Assembly: GCF_017876295.1 (NCBI RefSeq) | Contig: NZ_JAGINT010000002.1 | Location: 2,666,001 to 2,730,000, forward strand | Reading direction: 5' to 3' | Origin: Kribbella aluminosa | GTDB lineage: Bacteria > Actinomycetota > Actinomycetes > Propionibacteriales > Kribbellaceae | DNA: 64,000 nt | Part shown: one piece after another, positions 1 through 7,723 of the stretch | How the letters are laid out: each line of letters opens with the position of its first letter | Numbering within the stretch: the first letter of the stretch is position 1 | The notes under the pieces: model-generated | Databases searched by the model: none | What the model was told of the DNA's origin: nothing | Seen by the model: only the letters and a program-made list of their open reading frames with translations | Made by a program: the position numbers and the translations under genes

Positions 1-509
1 GGGAGTTGGTGGCCGATGACGGCGAGGGTGGCGCCGGCTGCGGCGGGGATCGCGTAGAGCTCGCCCGGGCCGAAAACGGTGGGGACGCGGAGGGCGACGA
101 CGTCGCGGAGTACGCCGCCGCCGACCGCGGTGACGATGCCGAGGGCGATCGCGGGCAGCGGCCCGAGGCCGTACTCGAGGGCCTTGAGGGCGCCGGCGAC
201 ACAGAACAGCCCGAGGCCGAACGCGTCGAGGACGTCGACGGTTCGTTCCCGGCGGGCGACGGCCGGGTGGAACCAGAAGGTGGCGAGGGTGGCGACCACC
301 GGGACGAGAAGGTAGCGCCAGTCGGCGAGGGCGGCGGGAGGCGTCGCGCCGATCAGGACGTCACGGATCCATCCGCCGCCCAGCGCGGTCAGGGCCGCCA
401 GCGCCAGCAGTCCGACGATGTCGAGTCGCCGGCGTACGGCCAGCAAGGCGCCGGAGATCGCGAACACGAGCATTCCGGCCAGATCCAGAACGAGCAGCAG
501 AGACGCCAT
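1..509 (-). CDS. TRIC/YadS-family cation channel (3' end cut by window)
   Basis: Predicted small integral membrane protein of the TRIC (UPF0126, YadS-like) family, which forms potassium-permeable homotrimeric channels. Reading down the minus strand from an ATG at 507-509 gives about 169 residues of mostly hydrophobic helices. Two internal repeats each carry the family's glycine-rich GGG-x2-RD signature (GGGWIRD and GGGVLRD), as expected for two three-helix repeats. The stop lies beyond the window edge, so only the extreme C terminus (family usually about 200 residues) is missing. No operon partner is visible; the next gene, on the same strand, ends 53 bases upstream of this start. Family call is firm; physiological role in bacteria is not settled. 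Confidence 0.85.
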   Translation of the reverse strand, partial: MASLLLVLDLAGMLVFAISGALLAVRRRLDIVGLLALAALTALGGGWIRDVLIGATPPAALADWRYLLVPVVATLATFWFHPAVARRERTVDVLDAFGLGLFCVAGALKALEYGLGPLPAIALGIVTAVGGGVLRDVVALRVPTVFGPGELYAIPAAAGATLAVIGHQL

Positions 510-562
510 TCGGCCAGGGTCTCAGGAATTCCTGCCGGGACGTGACGGACCTGGCGTCGTGG

Positions 563-1408
563 TCAGGGCTTGCGGCCGACGCCGACCCAGAGGCTGCACA
601 TGATGTCGGTGAACTCGCCGCGGTCGACGTACTGCTGGGTTTCGTCGTCCGGGAACCAGCGGAACGGGGACACGACGCCGGGCTCGACCAGCTCGGTGCC
701 CTCGAAGAAGCGGGTCACCTCTTCCTTGCTGCGGACCTGTGCCTCGCCGCCGTCGGCCTTGTAGACGACCATCGCCCGCTCCCACAGCTCCGGCGCGAAG
801 TCCGGCGTGCAGTGCGAGAAGATCAGCAGCGAGCCCGGCGCGAGCGGCTCGACCAGCTGATGGACCAGGTCGTACGGCTTCAGGTGGTCCGGCAGGTAGT
901 GGAAGACGCCGACGATGCTGAGCGCGACCGGCTTGCCGAAGTCGATCAGGTCCTTGACCTCGCCGGACTTCAGGATCGCCTGCGGGTCGGTGACGTCGGC
1001 CTCGAGGTACGCCGTCTTCCCCTCCGGCTTGCTGACCAGCAGCGCGCGCGAGTGGGCCAGCACGATCGGGTCGTTGTCGGCGTACACCACGTGCGCCGAC
1101 GGGATGATCTCCTGGACCACCTCGTGCAGGTTCGGCTCGGTCGGGATGCCGGTGCCGATGTCGAGGAACTGCGTGATGCCCTGCTCCGCGGCGTACTTCG
1201 CGGCCCGGTGCATCCACATCCGGTTCGACTGGGCGGCGGTCCGGAACCCCGGGAACGCCTGGAGCAGGTGTTCCGCGGCCTGCCGGTCGGCGGCGAAGTT
1301 GTCCTTCCCGCCGAGGAAGTAGTCGTACACCCGGGCCGGGTGCGGCCGGTCAAGGTTCAGCTGGTCGTACATCCCCGGTTCGGCGTCGTGCGATTCGGCC
1401 ATGAACAT
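563..1408 (-). CDS. SAM-dependent methyltransferase (Methyltransf_19/DUF574 family)
   Basis: 281-residue cytosolic protein of the actinobacterial S-adenosyl methyltransferase family PF04672. The N terminus has the family hallmark HPARVYDYFLGGKDNFAADR (residues about 22-41), followed by the SAM-binding motif I FLDIGTGIPT and an acidic motif II around YADNDPIVL. These proteins are abundant in Streptomyces-like genomes, but their substrates are largely unknown. An alternative ATG two codons downstream is possible. It is transcribed alone, divergently from the zinc-uptake operon. Fold confident, substrate unknown. Confidence 0.85.
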   Translation of the reverse strand: MFMAESHDAEPGMYDQLNLDRPHPARVYDYFLGGKDNFAADRQAAEHLLQAFPGFRTAAQSNRMWMHRAAKYAAEQGITQFLDIGTGIPTEPNLHEVVQEIIPSAHVVYADNDPIVLAHSRALLVSKPEGKTAYLEADVTDPQAILKSGEVKDLIDFGKPVALSIVGVFHYLPDHLKPYDLVHQLVEPLAPGSLLIFSHCTPDFAPELWERAMVVYKADGGEAQVRSKEEVTRFFEGTELVEPGVVSPFRWFPDDETQQYVDRGEFTDIMCSLWVGVGRKP

Positions 1409-1590
1409 CCCATTCGCGGTGCGGTCCAGAACTGAAAGTCATCGTAACCGGCGCACAACTCACCGTGACACCCGGCAGCAAAACCCTACTCCGGCCAGGC
1501 GTCACTGCCCCAGTGTCCGGCGCGTCCCGGGAGCACCTTGACCGAAGCTTTGCACCGGGGCCGGCCGGCGTTTCCGGAGTGGCATGCGAT

Positions 1591-1609
1591 AATGATAACG
1601 GTTGTCATT
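1591..1609. promoter_or_regulatory. Putative Zur operator
   Basis: An A/T-rich imperfect palindrome, AATGATAACGGTTGTCATT, stands out in GC-rich DNA 28 bases before the zinc-binding lipoprotein start. The outer ATGA...TCAT arms and the AAC/GTT centre resemble actinobacterial Zur boxes (TGATAACGATTATCA type). Zn-loaded Zur would block the downstream operon in zinc sufficiency. Assigned from pattern and context, not tested. Confidence 0.7.
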
Positions 1610-1636
1610 TCACTCCGCTCGAAGGTTGGTCGTACC

Positions 1637-2545
1637 GTGAATCGCAGACTGCTCGTTCTGCCTGCTGTTGTCGCCGCTGTGGCCCTCGGGGTCAGTGCCT
1701 GCTCGTCGGGGGACGCCGCTCCGGCGGCCGCCGGGAAGATCAAGGTGGTGGCGTCCACCGATGTCTGGGGTGACCTGGCCGCCGGCGTCGGCGGCGGCAA
1801 GGTCGAGGTGACCTCGATCATCAACAGCCCGGGAGCCGACCCGCACGAGTTCGAGGCCAATACCCGGAACCAGGCGGCCCTGGCCGGTGCCGCGGTGGTG
1901 ATCGAGAACGGCGGCGGGTACGACGACTTCATGGACCGGATGCTGAAGACCGCGAAGAACTCGTCGGCGACCCTGCTGAACGCGGTCACCATCTCCGGCA
2001 AGAAGGCGGCCGCGGGCGAGGCGCTCAACGAGCACGTCTGGTACGACTTCCCGACGGTCGCGAAGGTCGTCGACCAGCTCCAGCAGGCGTACGCGAAGGC
2101 CGCGCCGGCGGACGCGTCGACGTTCCAGCAGAACGCCACCGCGCTGAAGCAGAAGATCGACGGCCTGGTGAAGCAGGAGGCGACGCTCAAGGCGAAGTAC
2201 GCCGGGCAGCCGGTCGCCATCACCGAGCCCGTACCGCTGTACCTGCTCGACGCGGTCGGCCTGCAGAACAAGACGCCCGCCGAGTTCAGCAAGGCGATCG
2301 AGGAGGGCAGCGACGTACCGGTCAAGGTCCTGAACGCGACGCTGCAGCTGTACAGCAAGCACGAGGTGAAGCTGCTCGCGTACAACGAGCAGACCAGCGG
2401 CCCGCAGACCGAGAGGCTGCTCAACGCCGCCAAGCAGAACAACATCCCGGTGGTGCCCGTCACCGAGACGCTCCCGAGCGGCAAGGACTACATCGCCTGG
2501 ATGACCGCCAACCTCGACGCGGTCGGCGCCGCGCTCGGGCGATGA
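1637..2545 (+). CDS. Zinc ABC transporter substrate-binding lipoprotein (ZnuA-like)
   Basis: 302-residue cluster A-I binding protein (ZnuA/TroA fold) that captures zinc, or possibly manganese, outside the membrane. The GTG at 1637 is chosen because it gives an N-terminal NRR, hydrophobic stretch and lipobox VSAC at about residue 20. The longer frame upstream would read through the Zur-like box. Metal-ligand regions include DPHEFEA and NEHVWYD; the usual third histidine region (HDAF) is replaced by ITEPVPLYLL, as in an actinobacterial subfamily. There is no histidine-rich loop. Stop overlaps the ATPase start by 4 bases. Zinc specificity is inferred mainly from the Zur-like box. Confidence 0.85.
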   Translation: MNRRLLVLPAVVAAVALGVSACSSGDAAPAAAGKIKVVASTDVWGDLAAGVGGGKVEVTSIINSPGADPHEFEANTRNQAALAGAAVVIENGGGYDDFMDRMLKTAKNSSATLLNAVTISGKKAAAGEALNEHVWYDFPTVAKVVDQLQQAYAKAAPADASTFQQNATALKQKIDGLVKQEATLKAKYAGQPVAITEPVPLYLLDAVGLQNKTPAEFSKAIEEGSDVPVKVLNATLQLYSKHEVKLLAYNEQTSGPQTERLLNAAKQNNIPVVPVTETLPSGKDYIAWMTANLDAVGAALGR

Positions 2546-3345
2546 GCGTCGTCCTCACCCTGGAGCAGGCCGCGCTCGGCTTCGGGTCCCGCACCCTCTG
2601 GGACGGCCTCGACCTGCAGGTGCACAGCGGCGAGCTGATCGCCGTACTGGGCGCCAACGGGTCCGGCAAGTCCAGTCTGCTCAAGGTGATCCTCGGACAG
2701 ACCCGGCTCCGGTCCGGTTCCGCGACGCTCCTCGGTACGCCGGTACGTCGGGGTGACCGGCGGATCGGGTACATCCCGCAGCAACGGCTCGCGGAGGACG
2801 GCGCACCGCTGCGTGGCCGGGACCTCGTCGCGCTCGGCGTGGACGGGCACCGGTGGGGCGTGCCGATCCCGTCGCGGCGACGTCGGCAGCGGGTGAATCA
2901 GCTGCTCTCGTCCGTCGGGGCCGAGGCGTACGCGTCCACCCCGTTGTCGTCGTTGTCGGGCGGTGAGCAGCAACGGCTGCGGATCGCGCAGGCGCTGGCG
3001 GCCGAGCCGCGGCTGCTGCTGTGCGACGAGCCGTTGCTGTCGCTGGACCTGCCGCATCAACGGCTGGTCAGCGATCTCGTCGACGACGCCCGCCGGCGGC
3101 TCGACCTCGGCGTACTGTTCGTCACCCACGACATCAACCCGATCCTGGACAAGGTGGACCGGCTGCTCTACATCGCCAACCACCGGTTCCGGATCGGTAC
3201 GCCGGACGAGGTGCTGACCACCGAAGTACTGAGTGAGCTGTACGACGCACCGGTCGAGGTCATCCGGCACAACGGGCGGATCCTGGTCGCGGGCGTGCCG
3301 GACCACGACCCGTACCACCATCCCGAACAGGCCGGTGCGCGATGA
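2542..3345 (+). CDS. Zinc/metal ABC transporter ATP-binding protein (ZnuC-like)
   Basis: 267-residue cytoplasmic ATPase that powers the metal importer. Walker A GANGSGKSS is at residues 37-45, the ABC signature is LSGGEQQRLRIAQAL, Walker B LLLCDEP, and the switch histidine is in FVTHDIN. Length and motif order match family members without C-terminal extensions. It begins with ATGA overlap to the binding-protein gene and ends with a 4-base overlap to the permease, so all three are very likely translationally coupled on one mRNA. Confidence 0.9.
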   Translation: MSVVLTLEQAALGFGSRTLWDGLDLQVHSGELIAVLGANGSGKSSLLKVILGQTRLRSGSATLLGTPVRRGDRRIGYIPQQRLAEDGAPLRGRDLVALGVDGHRWGVPIPSRRRRQRVNQLLSSVGAEAYASTPLSSLSGGEQQRLRIAQALAAEPRLLLCDEPLLSLDLPHQRLVSDLVDDARRRLDLGVLFVTHDINPILDKVDRLLYIANHRFRIGTPDEVLTTEVLSELYDAPVEVIRHNGRILVAGVPDHDPYHHPEQAGAR

Positions 3346-4187
3346 TCGCCCTGGACAGCATCTGGTCGCAGATCTTCAACTTCTCCGGGTACGGGGAACT
3401 GCTGCCGTTGCTGAGGAACTCGATCATCGCGTGCGTCGTGCTCGGCGTCGTCGGCGGGCTGATCGGGGTGTTCGTGATGATGCGCGACATGGCGTTCGCG
3501 GTGCACGGCGTCAGCGAGCTGTCGTTCGCCGGCGCGGCGGCCGGGCTGCTGTTCGGCGTCAGCGTCGTCACCGGGGCGCTCGTCGGATCGCTGGTCGCGG
3601 CGCTGCTGATCGGCGTACTGGGTGCTCGTGCGCGGGACCGCAACTCGGTCACCGCGGTGCTGATGCCGTTTGGCCTCGGGCTCGGCATCCTGTGCCTCGG
3701 CCTGTACCACGGGCGCGCGGCGAACAAGTTCGGCCTGCTCACCGGGCAGATCGTGGCGATCGACGACCCGCAGATCAAGTCGCTGATCGCGATCTCCGTC
3801 GTGGTCGCCGTCGGACTGGTCCTGGTCTGGAGACCGTTGCTCTTCGCAAGCACCGACGCCGACGTCGCCGCCGCGCGCGGTGTCCCGGTCGGCGTACTGT
3901 CGATCGTCTTCATGATCCTGCTCGGCCTCGCGGTCGCGGTCTCGGTACAGATCGTCGGAGCGCTGCTCGTCCTCTCGCTCCTCGTCACCCCGGCCGCCGC
4001 AGCCCTCCGGGTCTCGTCGTCACCGGTCGTCGTCCCGCTGCTCAGCATCGCGTTCGCCGTCACCGCGTCCGTGGGCGGAATCCTCCTGTCCGCAGGCAGT
4101 TCGGTGCCGATCAGCCCGTACATCACCACGATCTCGTTCACCATCTACGTCTTGTGCCGCCTGGCGCCCTCTAAGCTGGCTCGGTGA
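3342..4187 (+). CDS. Zinc/metal ABC transporter permease (ZnuB-like, ABC-3 family)
   Basis: 281-residue polytopic membrane protein of the ABC-3 permease family, with about eight hydrophobic segments. It should form the homodimeric metal channel with the ATPase at 2542-3345. The characteristic mid-protein stretch DMAFAVHGVSELSFAGAA is the conserved ABC-3 block following the second helix. Start ATG overlaps the ATPase stop by 4 bases; its TGA overlaps the GTG of the next gene. Confidence 0.9.
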   Translation: MIALDSIWSQIFNFSGYGELLPLLRNSIIACVVLGVVGGLIGVFVMMRDMAFAVHGVSELSFAGAAAGLLFGVSVVTGALVGSLVAALLIGVLGARARDRNSVTAVLMPFGLGLGILCLGLYHGRAANKFGLLTGQIVAIDDPQIKSLIAISVVVAVGLVLVWRPLLFASTDADVAAARGVPVGVLSIVFMILLGLAVAVSVQIVGALLVLSLLVTPAAAALRVSSSPVVVPLLSIAFAVTASVGGILLSAGSSVPISPYITTISFTIYVLCRLAPSKLAR

Positions 4188-5113
4188 ATCATCGGTCCGA
4201 TCTGTCGGCGTTGCTCCGGAGCGGGCGCGGCACGGAGTTGCTGCTGTACGGGATGACGCCGCCCCGGCAGTCGATCGCCCCGGACGCGCTCGAACGCTTC
4301 ACCGCGGTGACGCGGACCCGGCTCGAGCAGCTCGACATCGATGCGCTGATCCTCTACGACATCGACGACGAGGCACAGCGGACGCCGGACGAGCGGCCGT
4401 TCCCGTTCAGCCCGACGATGGACCCGGCGGACTTCCTGGCCGACCACCTGTCCTGGTGGGACCGGCCGACGATCGTGTACCGCTCGGTCGGCAAGTACAG
4501 CGAGGCCGAGCTGGACTCGTGGGTACGGCGTCCCTCGGACCAGCTCGGCACGGTGATGGTCGGCGCACCGACGAGCTCCGCCGACGTACGAACGACGCTG
4601 CCCGCCGCGTACGACCTGTGGCAGCGGTCCGGGTCGGCGCTGCCGCTCGGCGGTGTGACGATCCCCGAGCGGCACTCGTCCCGCCAGGACGAGCACCACC
4701 GGCTGCTCCGGAAGCAGCACAGTGGATGCTCGTTCTTCGTCACCCAGGTCATCTACGACGTCAGCGCCGCGATGGACCTGGCCTCCGACTACCTGTACCT
4801 CTGCCGCGAACGGAACGTCGAGCCGGTCCCGATCGTGTTCACGCTCTCGATCTGCGGCTCGGTGAAGACCCTGGAGTTCCTCGCCTGGCTCGGCGTCCGC
4901 GTCCCCCGCTGGCTCCGCAACGAACTCGTCCACGCCACCGACCCGGTCGCCGACTCGTACGCCCACTGCGTCACGATCGCCCGCACCCTCTCGACGTACT
5001 GCCGCGACCGCGACCTCCCCTTCGGCTTCAACGTCGAAAGCGTCTCCACCCGCCGGATCGAGAACGACGCAAGCATCAACCTGGTCAAGGAACTCCGCAC
5101 GTTCGTCGGCTGA
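4184..5113 (+). CDS. Methylenetetrahydrofolate-reductase-like protein in the zinc operon
   Basis: 309-residue predicted TIM-barrel protein resembling the MTHFR/FAD-linked oxidoreductase superfamily, which makes 5-methyltetrahydrofolate for methionine synthesis. Support is the barrel-like layout and the segments GGVTIPERH and GCSFFVTQVIYD, corresponding to the MTHFR region with the conserved FITQ-like strand. It is more divergent than a housekeeping MetF. Start is GTG overlapping the permease stop (GTGA), so it should be co-transcribed with zinc uptake. A link is plausible because cobalamin-independent methionine synthase MetE needs zinc. Exact activity is uncertain. Confidence 0.65.
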   Translation: MNHRSDLSALLRSGRGTELLLYGMTPPRQSIAPDALERFTAVTRTRLEQLDIDALILYDIDDEAQRTPDERPFPFSPTMDPADFLADHLSWWDRPTIVYRSVGKYSEAELDSWVRRPSDQLGTVMVGAPTSSADVRTTLPAAYDLWQRSGSALPLGGVTIPERHSSRQDEHHRLLRKQHSGCSFFVTQVIYDVSAAMDLASDYLYLCRERNVEPVPIVFTLSICGSVKTLEFLAWLGVRVPRWLRNELVHATDPVADSYAHCVTIARTLSTYCRDRDLPFGFNVESVSTRRIENDASINLVKELRTFVG

Positions 5114-5152
5114 GCGGTTCGGTCGCTGAGCGGTTCGGTTGACGTGCCGGGG

Positions 5153-5270
5153 CGGGATCCGTACGCTCCCAGACAGTGACGGCGCAAGGAAGCCGATGGG
5201 AATTCGGCACGGTCGCGCCACTGTGAGCCGGTCGCCTTCGGGTGCCGGCGAGTCAGATACTTCGCCGTCG
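5153..5270 (+). ncRNA. Cobalamin (B12) riboswitch upstream of cbtBA
   Basis: The untranslated stretch before cbtB carries the conserved core of the adenosylcobalamin riboswitch: GGAAGCCG...GGAATTCGGCACGG followed by the B12 box GCCACTGT (5217-5224), a GC-rich hairpin with a CTTCGGG loop (about 5227-5248) and the 3' element GAGTCAGATAC (5250-5260). Position, about 50 bases before the RBS, suits control of translation or attenuation of the cobalt-transport genes by B12. Boundaries are approximate. The sequence match is strong enough to exclude chance. Confidence 0.88.
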
Positions 5271-5319
5271 CGACGCTCCACTGGTAGCGGGACGCAGGAT
5301 CCCCTGAAGGAGGCTTCAC

Positions 5320-5547
5320 GTGAGTAATCTGTCTGCCCAGACGACTGTACCGACGACCACGTCGACCACGATCGTTCTTCCGGTGTCGAAGGCCGTGCTC
5401 TGGCTGGTCGGTACCGCGGTCCTGGCGCTCCTGGCGTACTACTTCATCGGCGTCGACCAGGGTGCGTACTCGATCTTCGGCAAGGACATGCACATCCACG
5501 AGTTCGTGCACGACGCGCGGCACTTCCTCGGCTTTCCCTGCCACTGA
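5320..5547 (+). CDS. cbtB: CbtB, small subunit of cobalt transporter
   Basis: 75-residue membrane protein of the CbtB family (PF09489): one transmembrane helix (about residues 25-45) followed by a histidine-rich tail with HIHEFVHDARH, thought to bind the metal on its way to CbtA. GTG start at 5320 is fixed by a strong AAGGAGG at 5307-5313. It follows a B12 riboswitch and is followed 11 bases later by CbtA, the standard arrangement for B12-controlled cobalt uptake. Confidence 0.92.
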   Translation: MSNLSAQTTVPTTTSTTIVLPVSKAVLWLVGTAVLALLAYYFIGVDQGAYSIFGKDMHIHEFVHDARHFLGFPCH

Positions 5548-5558
5548 CTGCCACTGAT

Positions 5559-6404
5559 ATGGAACGGCAACTGATCCTCCGCGGCCTGCTGGCCGGCGGA
5601 GCCGGTGGCCTGGTCGCGTTCGTGTTCGCGCGGATCTTCGCCGAGCCGCAGATCCAGGCCGCGATCGACTACGAGAGCGGCCGGTCCGCCGCCCAGCAGA
5701 CCCTGGACAAGGCGGCCGGACTGCCGGTCGAGGCGGCCGAGCCGGACCTGTTCAGCCGGACGCTGCAGGCGAACGTCGGAATCGGCCTCGGCATGATCCT
5801 GTTCGGGATCGCGATGGGCGCGCTGTTCGCGGTCGCGTACACGATCTGCCTCGGCCGGGTCGGCAAGCTCCGGCCGCGGACGCTGGCGATGCTGGTCGCG
5901 GTCGGCGGTTTCCTCGGGATCTACTTCGTACCGTTCCTGAAGTACCCGGCGAACCCGCCGGCGATCGGCCACGAGGAGACCATCCACGACCGCGGCAACC
6001 TCTACCTGCTGATGGTGTTCTGCTCGCTGGTCCTCCTGGTCGGTGCCGTTGCCCTGGGCAAGCGCCTGACGCCGCGCCTCGGCAACTGGAACGCGACTCT
6101 GCTGGCGATTGCGGCGTACGTCGTGGTGATCGGTGTCCTGATGGCCGTCCTGCCGTCGCTCGGGCAGCTCGCGGCCAACGTGCAGGAGTACGGCCGGCAC
6201 GCGACGGAGACCCCGCTGCCGCTGACCGACGACAAGGGCACGATCGTGTACCCGGGCTTCGACGCGGACCGGCTGTACGCGTTCCGGTTGTACTCCGTCG
6301 GCGCGCAGGTCCTGCTCTGGGGCGTGATCGGCCTGGTGTTCGGCCTACTCGCCGACCGCCTGCTCCGGCCGCGGACGGCCACCCCGGTGGCGAGTACGGT
6401 GTGA
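5559..6404 (+). CDS. cbtA: CbtA, cobalt transporter membrane subunit
   Basis: 281-residue polytopic membrane protein of the CbtA family (PF09490), starting with the typical ERQLILRGLLAGGAGGL first helix and showing about six hydrophobic segments. With CbtB it is predicted to import cobalt for cobalamin synthesis. It lies 11 bases after cbtB under the same riboswitch. Its stop overlaps the GTG of the next gene by 4 bases. Confidence 0.9.
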   Translation: MERQLILRGLLAGGAGGLVAFVFARIFAEPQIQAAIDYESGRSAAQQTLDKAAGLPVEAAEPDLFSRTLQANVGIGLGMILFGIAMGALFAVAYTICLGRVGKLRPRTLAMLVAVGGFLGIYFVPFLKYPANPPAIGHEETIHDRGNLYLLMVFCSLVLLVGAVALGKRLTPRLGNWNATLLAIAAYVVVIGVLMAVLPSLGQLAANVQEYGRHATETPLPLTDDKGTIVYPGFDADRLYAFRLYSVGAQVLLWGVIGLVFGLLADRLLRPRTATPVASTV

Positions 6405-7084
6405 CACTCCTCGACCGGATCGCCGGCCTGGGACCGTTCTTCGGAGTCGCGCAACACACCGACCCGTCGCCGGAGCCGCCCTGGCGCCGCATGTCCGAGA
6501 TCGTGGACGATCCGTCGGTCCTGGAGGACCGCGTCGCCCAGACGCGGGCCTACCTGGGCGCGGTGAGCGGCCAGGAAACCGAGGCGATCGAAGTACGCGT
6601 GGCCGCATCGGTAACCCACCTCGGCCTGGTCGCCCGCCTGATCTCACCGGCGCTGGCATCCGCCGTACTGGAGCGCCGCGTCCCGATCCTCGCCCTCGAC
6701 CAGCTCCACTGGCAGCCGATCCTCGGCGGAGCGTTCCCGCTCTCCTTGCCGCCGATCCCTCCAGCTGGTGGAGATCTGTACCGGGAACTCTTCGACGGCC
6801 CCATCCCCGCGATCGCGCAAGCCTTCCAGCTCTCGGACCACATCCTCACCGGCAACGTGGCCTCAGCCGTCAACGGCGCAGCCACCGCCATGGCGAACGC
6901 CGACCCGACCCTCGCCGACCCCGCCCGTACCCTCGCAGCCCAGCTCCTCGCCACCCCACCCCTCCGCGACGCCCACACCACCAACCCGTTCCGCCGCCGC
7001 AGCTGCTGCCTCATCTACCGCGCGGCCCGCGACCACAACGGCCCCCTCTGCGGCGACTGCGTCCTCGCCGCTCAGTCGAGGTAG
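6401..7084 (+). CDS. FhuF-like (2Fe-2S) protein coupled to cbtBA
   Basis: 227-residue soluble protein whose C terminus holds the FhuF-type iron-sulfur signature: a CC pair (RRSCCLIYR) followed after about a dozen residues by CGDC. FhuF-like proteins bind a [2Fe-2S] cluster and are linked to ferric-siderophore reduction. The N-terminal two thirds is poorly conserved, as is usual. It starts with GTG overlapping cbtA (GTGA), placing it under the B12 riboswitch, an unusual partner for a cobalt transporter; reduction of cobalt or a corrinoid is conceivable but unproven. Its 3' end overlaps the convergent VOC gene by 13 bases. Confidence 0.72.
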   Translation: MTLLDRIAGLGPFFGVAQHTDPSPEPPWRRMSEIVDDPSVLEDRVAQTRAYLGAVSGQETEAIEVRVAASVTHLGLVARLISPALASAVLERRVPILALDQLHWQPILGGAFPLSLPPIPPAGGDLYRELFDGPIPAIAQAFQLSDHILTGNVASAVNGAATAMANADPTLADPARTLAAQLLATPPLRDAHTTNPFRRRSCCLIYRAARDHNGPLCGDCVLAAQSR

Positions 7085-7683
7085 CCGGTTGCCGGGTTGA
7101 TGCCGGAGAGGAAGTCGCCGATGGCGCGGTGGTGGTCGGCGTCGGTTCTGGTGTGGTCGGAGGATCCGGACTCGGTGAAGCCGTAGCCGGGGTTGGGCCC
7201 GGTCAGCCAGGTGTAGTCGAACGTGCCCGGGTGACCCTCGCGGGTGGACACCTCGAACCGTTCGCCGTCGACCTCCAGCGTCCGGCTGACGGATGCCTGG
7301 AAGCGGATCAGGTACCCGTCCGGATCGGTGACGAGGAACTGCTCGACACCGACGTCACCGTGGTCGGTCCGGTACCACTTGATCTCGGGCTCCATGAACA
7401 ACGGCCGTCCGGCCCGGCGCAGCGACTCCACGATCGGCGCGATCGACGGTACGGCGACCTGCAGATTGACGCCCCGCCCCAACGGCCGCTCCAGCGCCGC
7501 GGTCACCCAGTTCCGCCCGGCCCCGACCTCCTCGAGCATCACATGCGCCCCGCCGAGTACGACGTACGCGAACCCCTCCTCGGGCCGCTCGTACCGGATC
7601 TCGAACCCGCACACCCCACACCAGAACTCGGTGCTCACAGCAACCGACCCGACAAGCAACTCCGGAACAAGCGCAGGATCCAT
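7072..7683 (-). CDS. VOC-family (glyoxalase/bleomycin-resistance fold) protein with C-terminal extension
   Basis: 203-residue protein. Residues 1 to about 130 form a VOC domain with paired beta-alpha-beta-beta-beta modules; the sequence runs from VGSVAVSTEFWCGVCGFEI to EQFLVTDPDGYLIRFQ, typical of bleomycin-resistance-like proteins. The remaining about 70 residues are an added region (VDGERFEVSTREGHPGT..., YTWLTGPNPGYGF) with conserved-looking aromatic and glycine positions that is not part of the VOC fold. Possible roles are small-molecule binding, antibiotic sequestration or metalloenzyme chemistry; substrate not inferable. Confidence 0.75.
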   Translation of the reverse strand: MDPALVPELLVGSVAVSTEFWCGVCGFEIRYERPEEGFAYVVLGGAHVMLEEVGAGRNWVTAALERPLGRGVNLQVAVPSIAPIVESLRRAGRPLFMEPEIKWYRTDHGDVGVEQFLVTDPDGYLIRFQASVSRTLEVDGERFEVSTREGHPGTFDYTWLTGPNPGYGFTESGSSDHTRTDADHHRAIGDFLSGINPATGYLD

Positions 7684-7723
7684 TACCCCATCCTGTCACC
7701 CGGGCGGCGGCAACCGAATTGCG

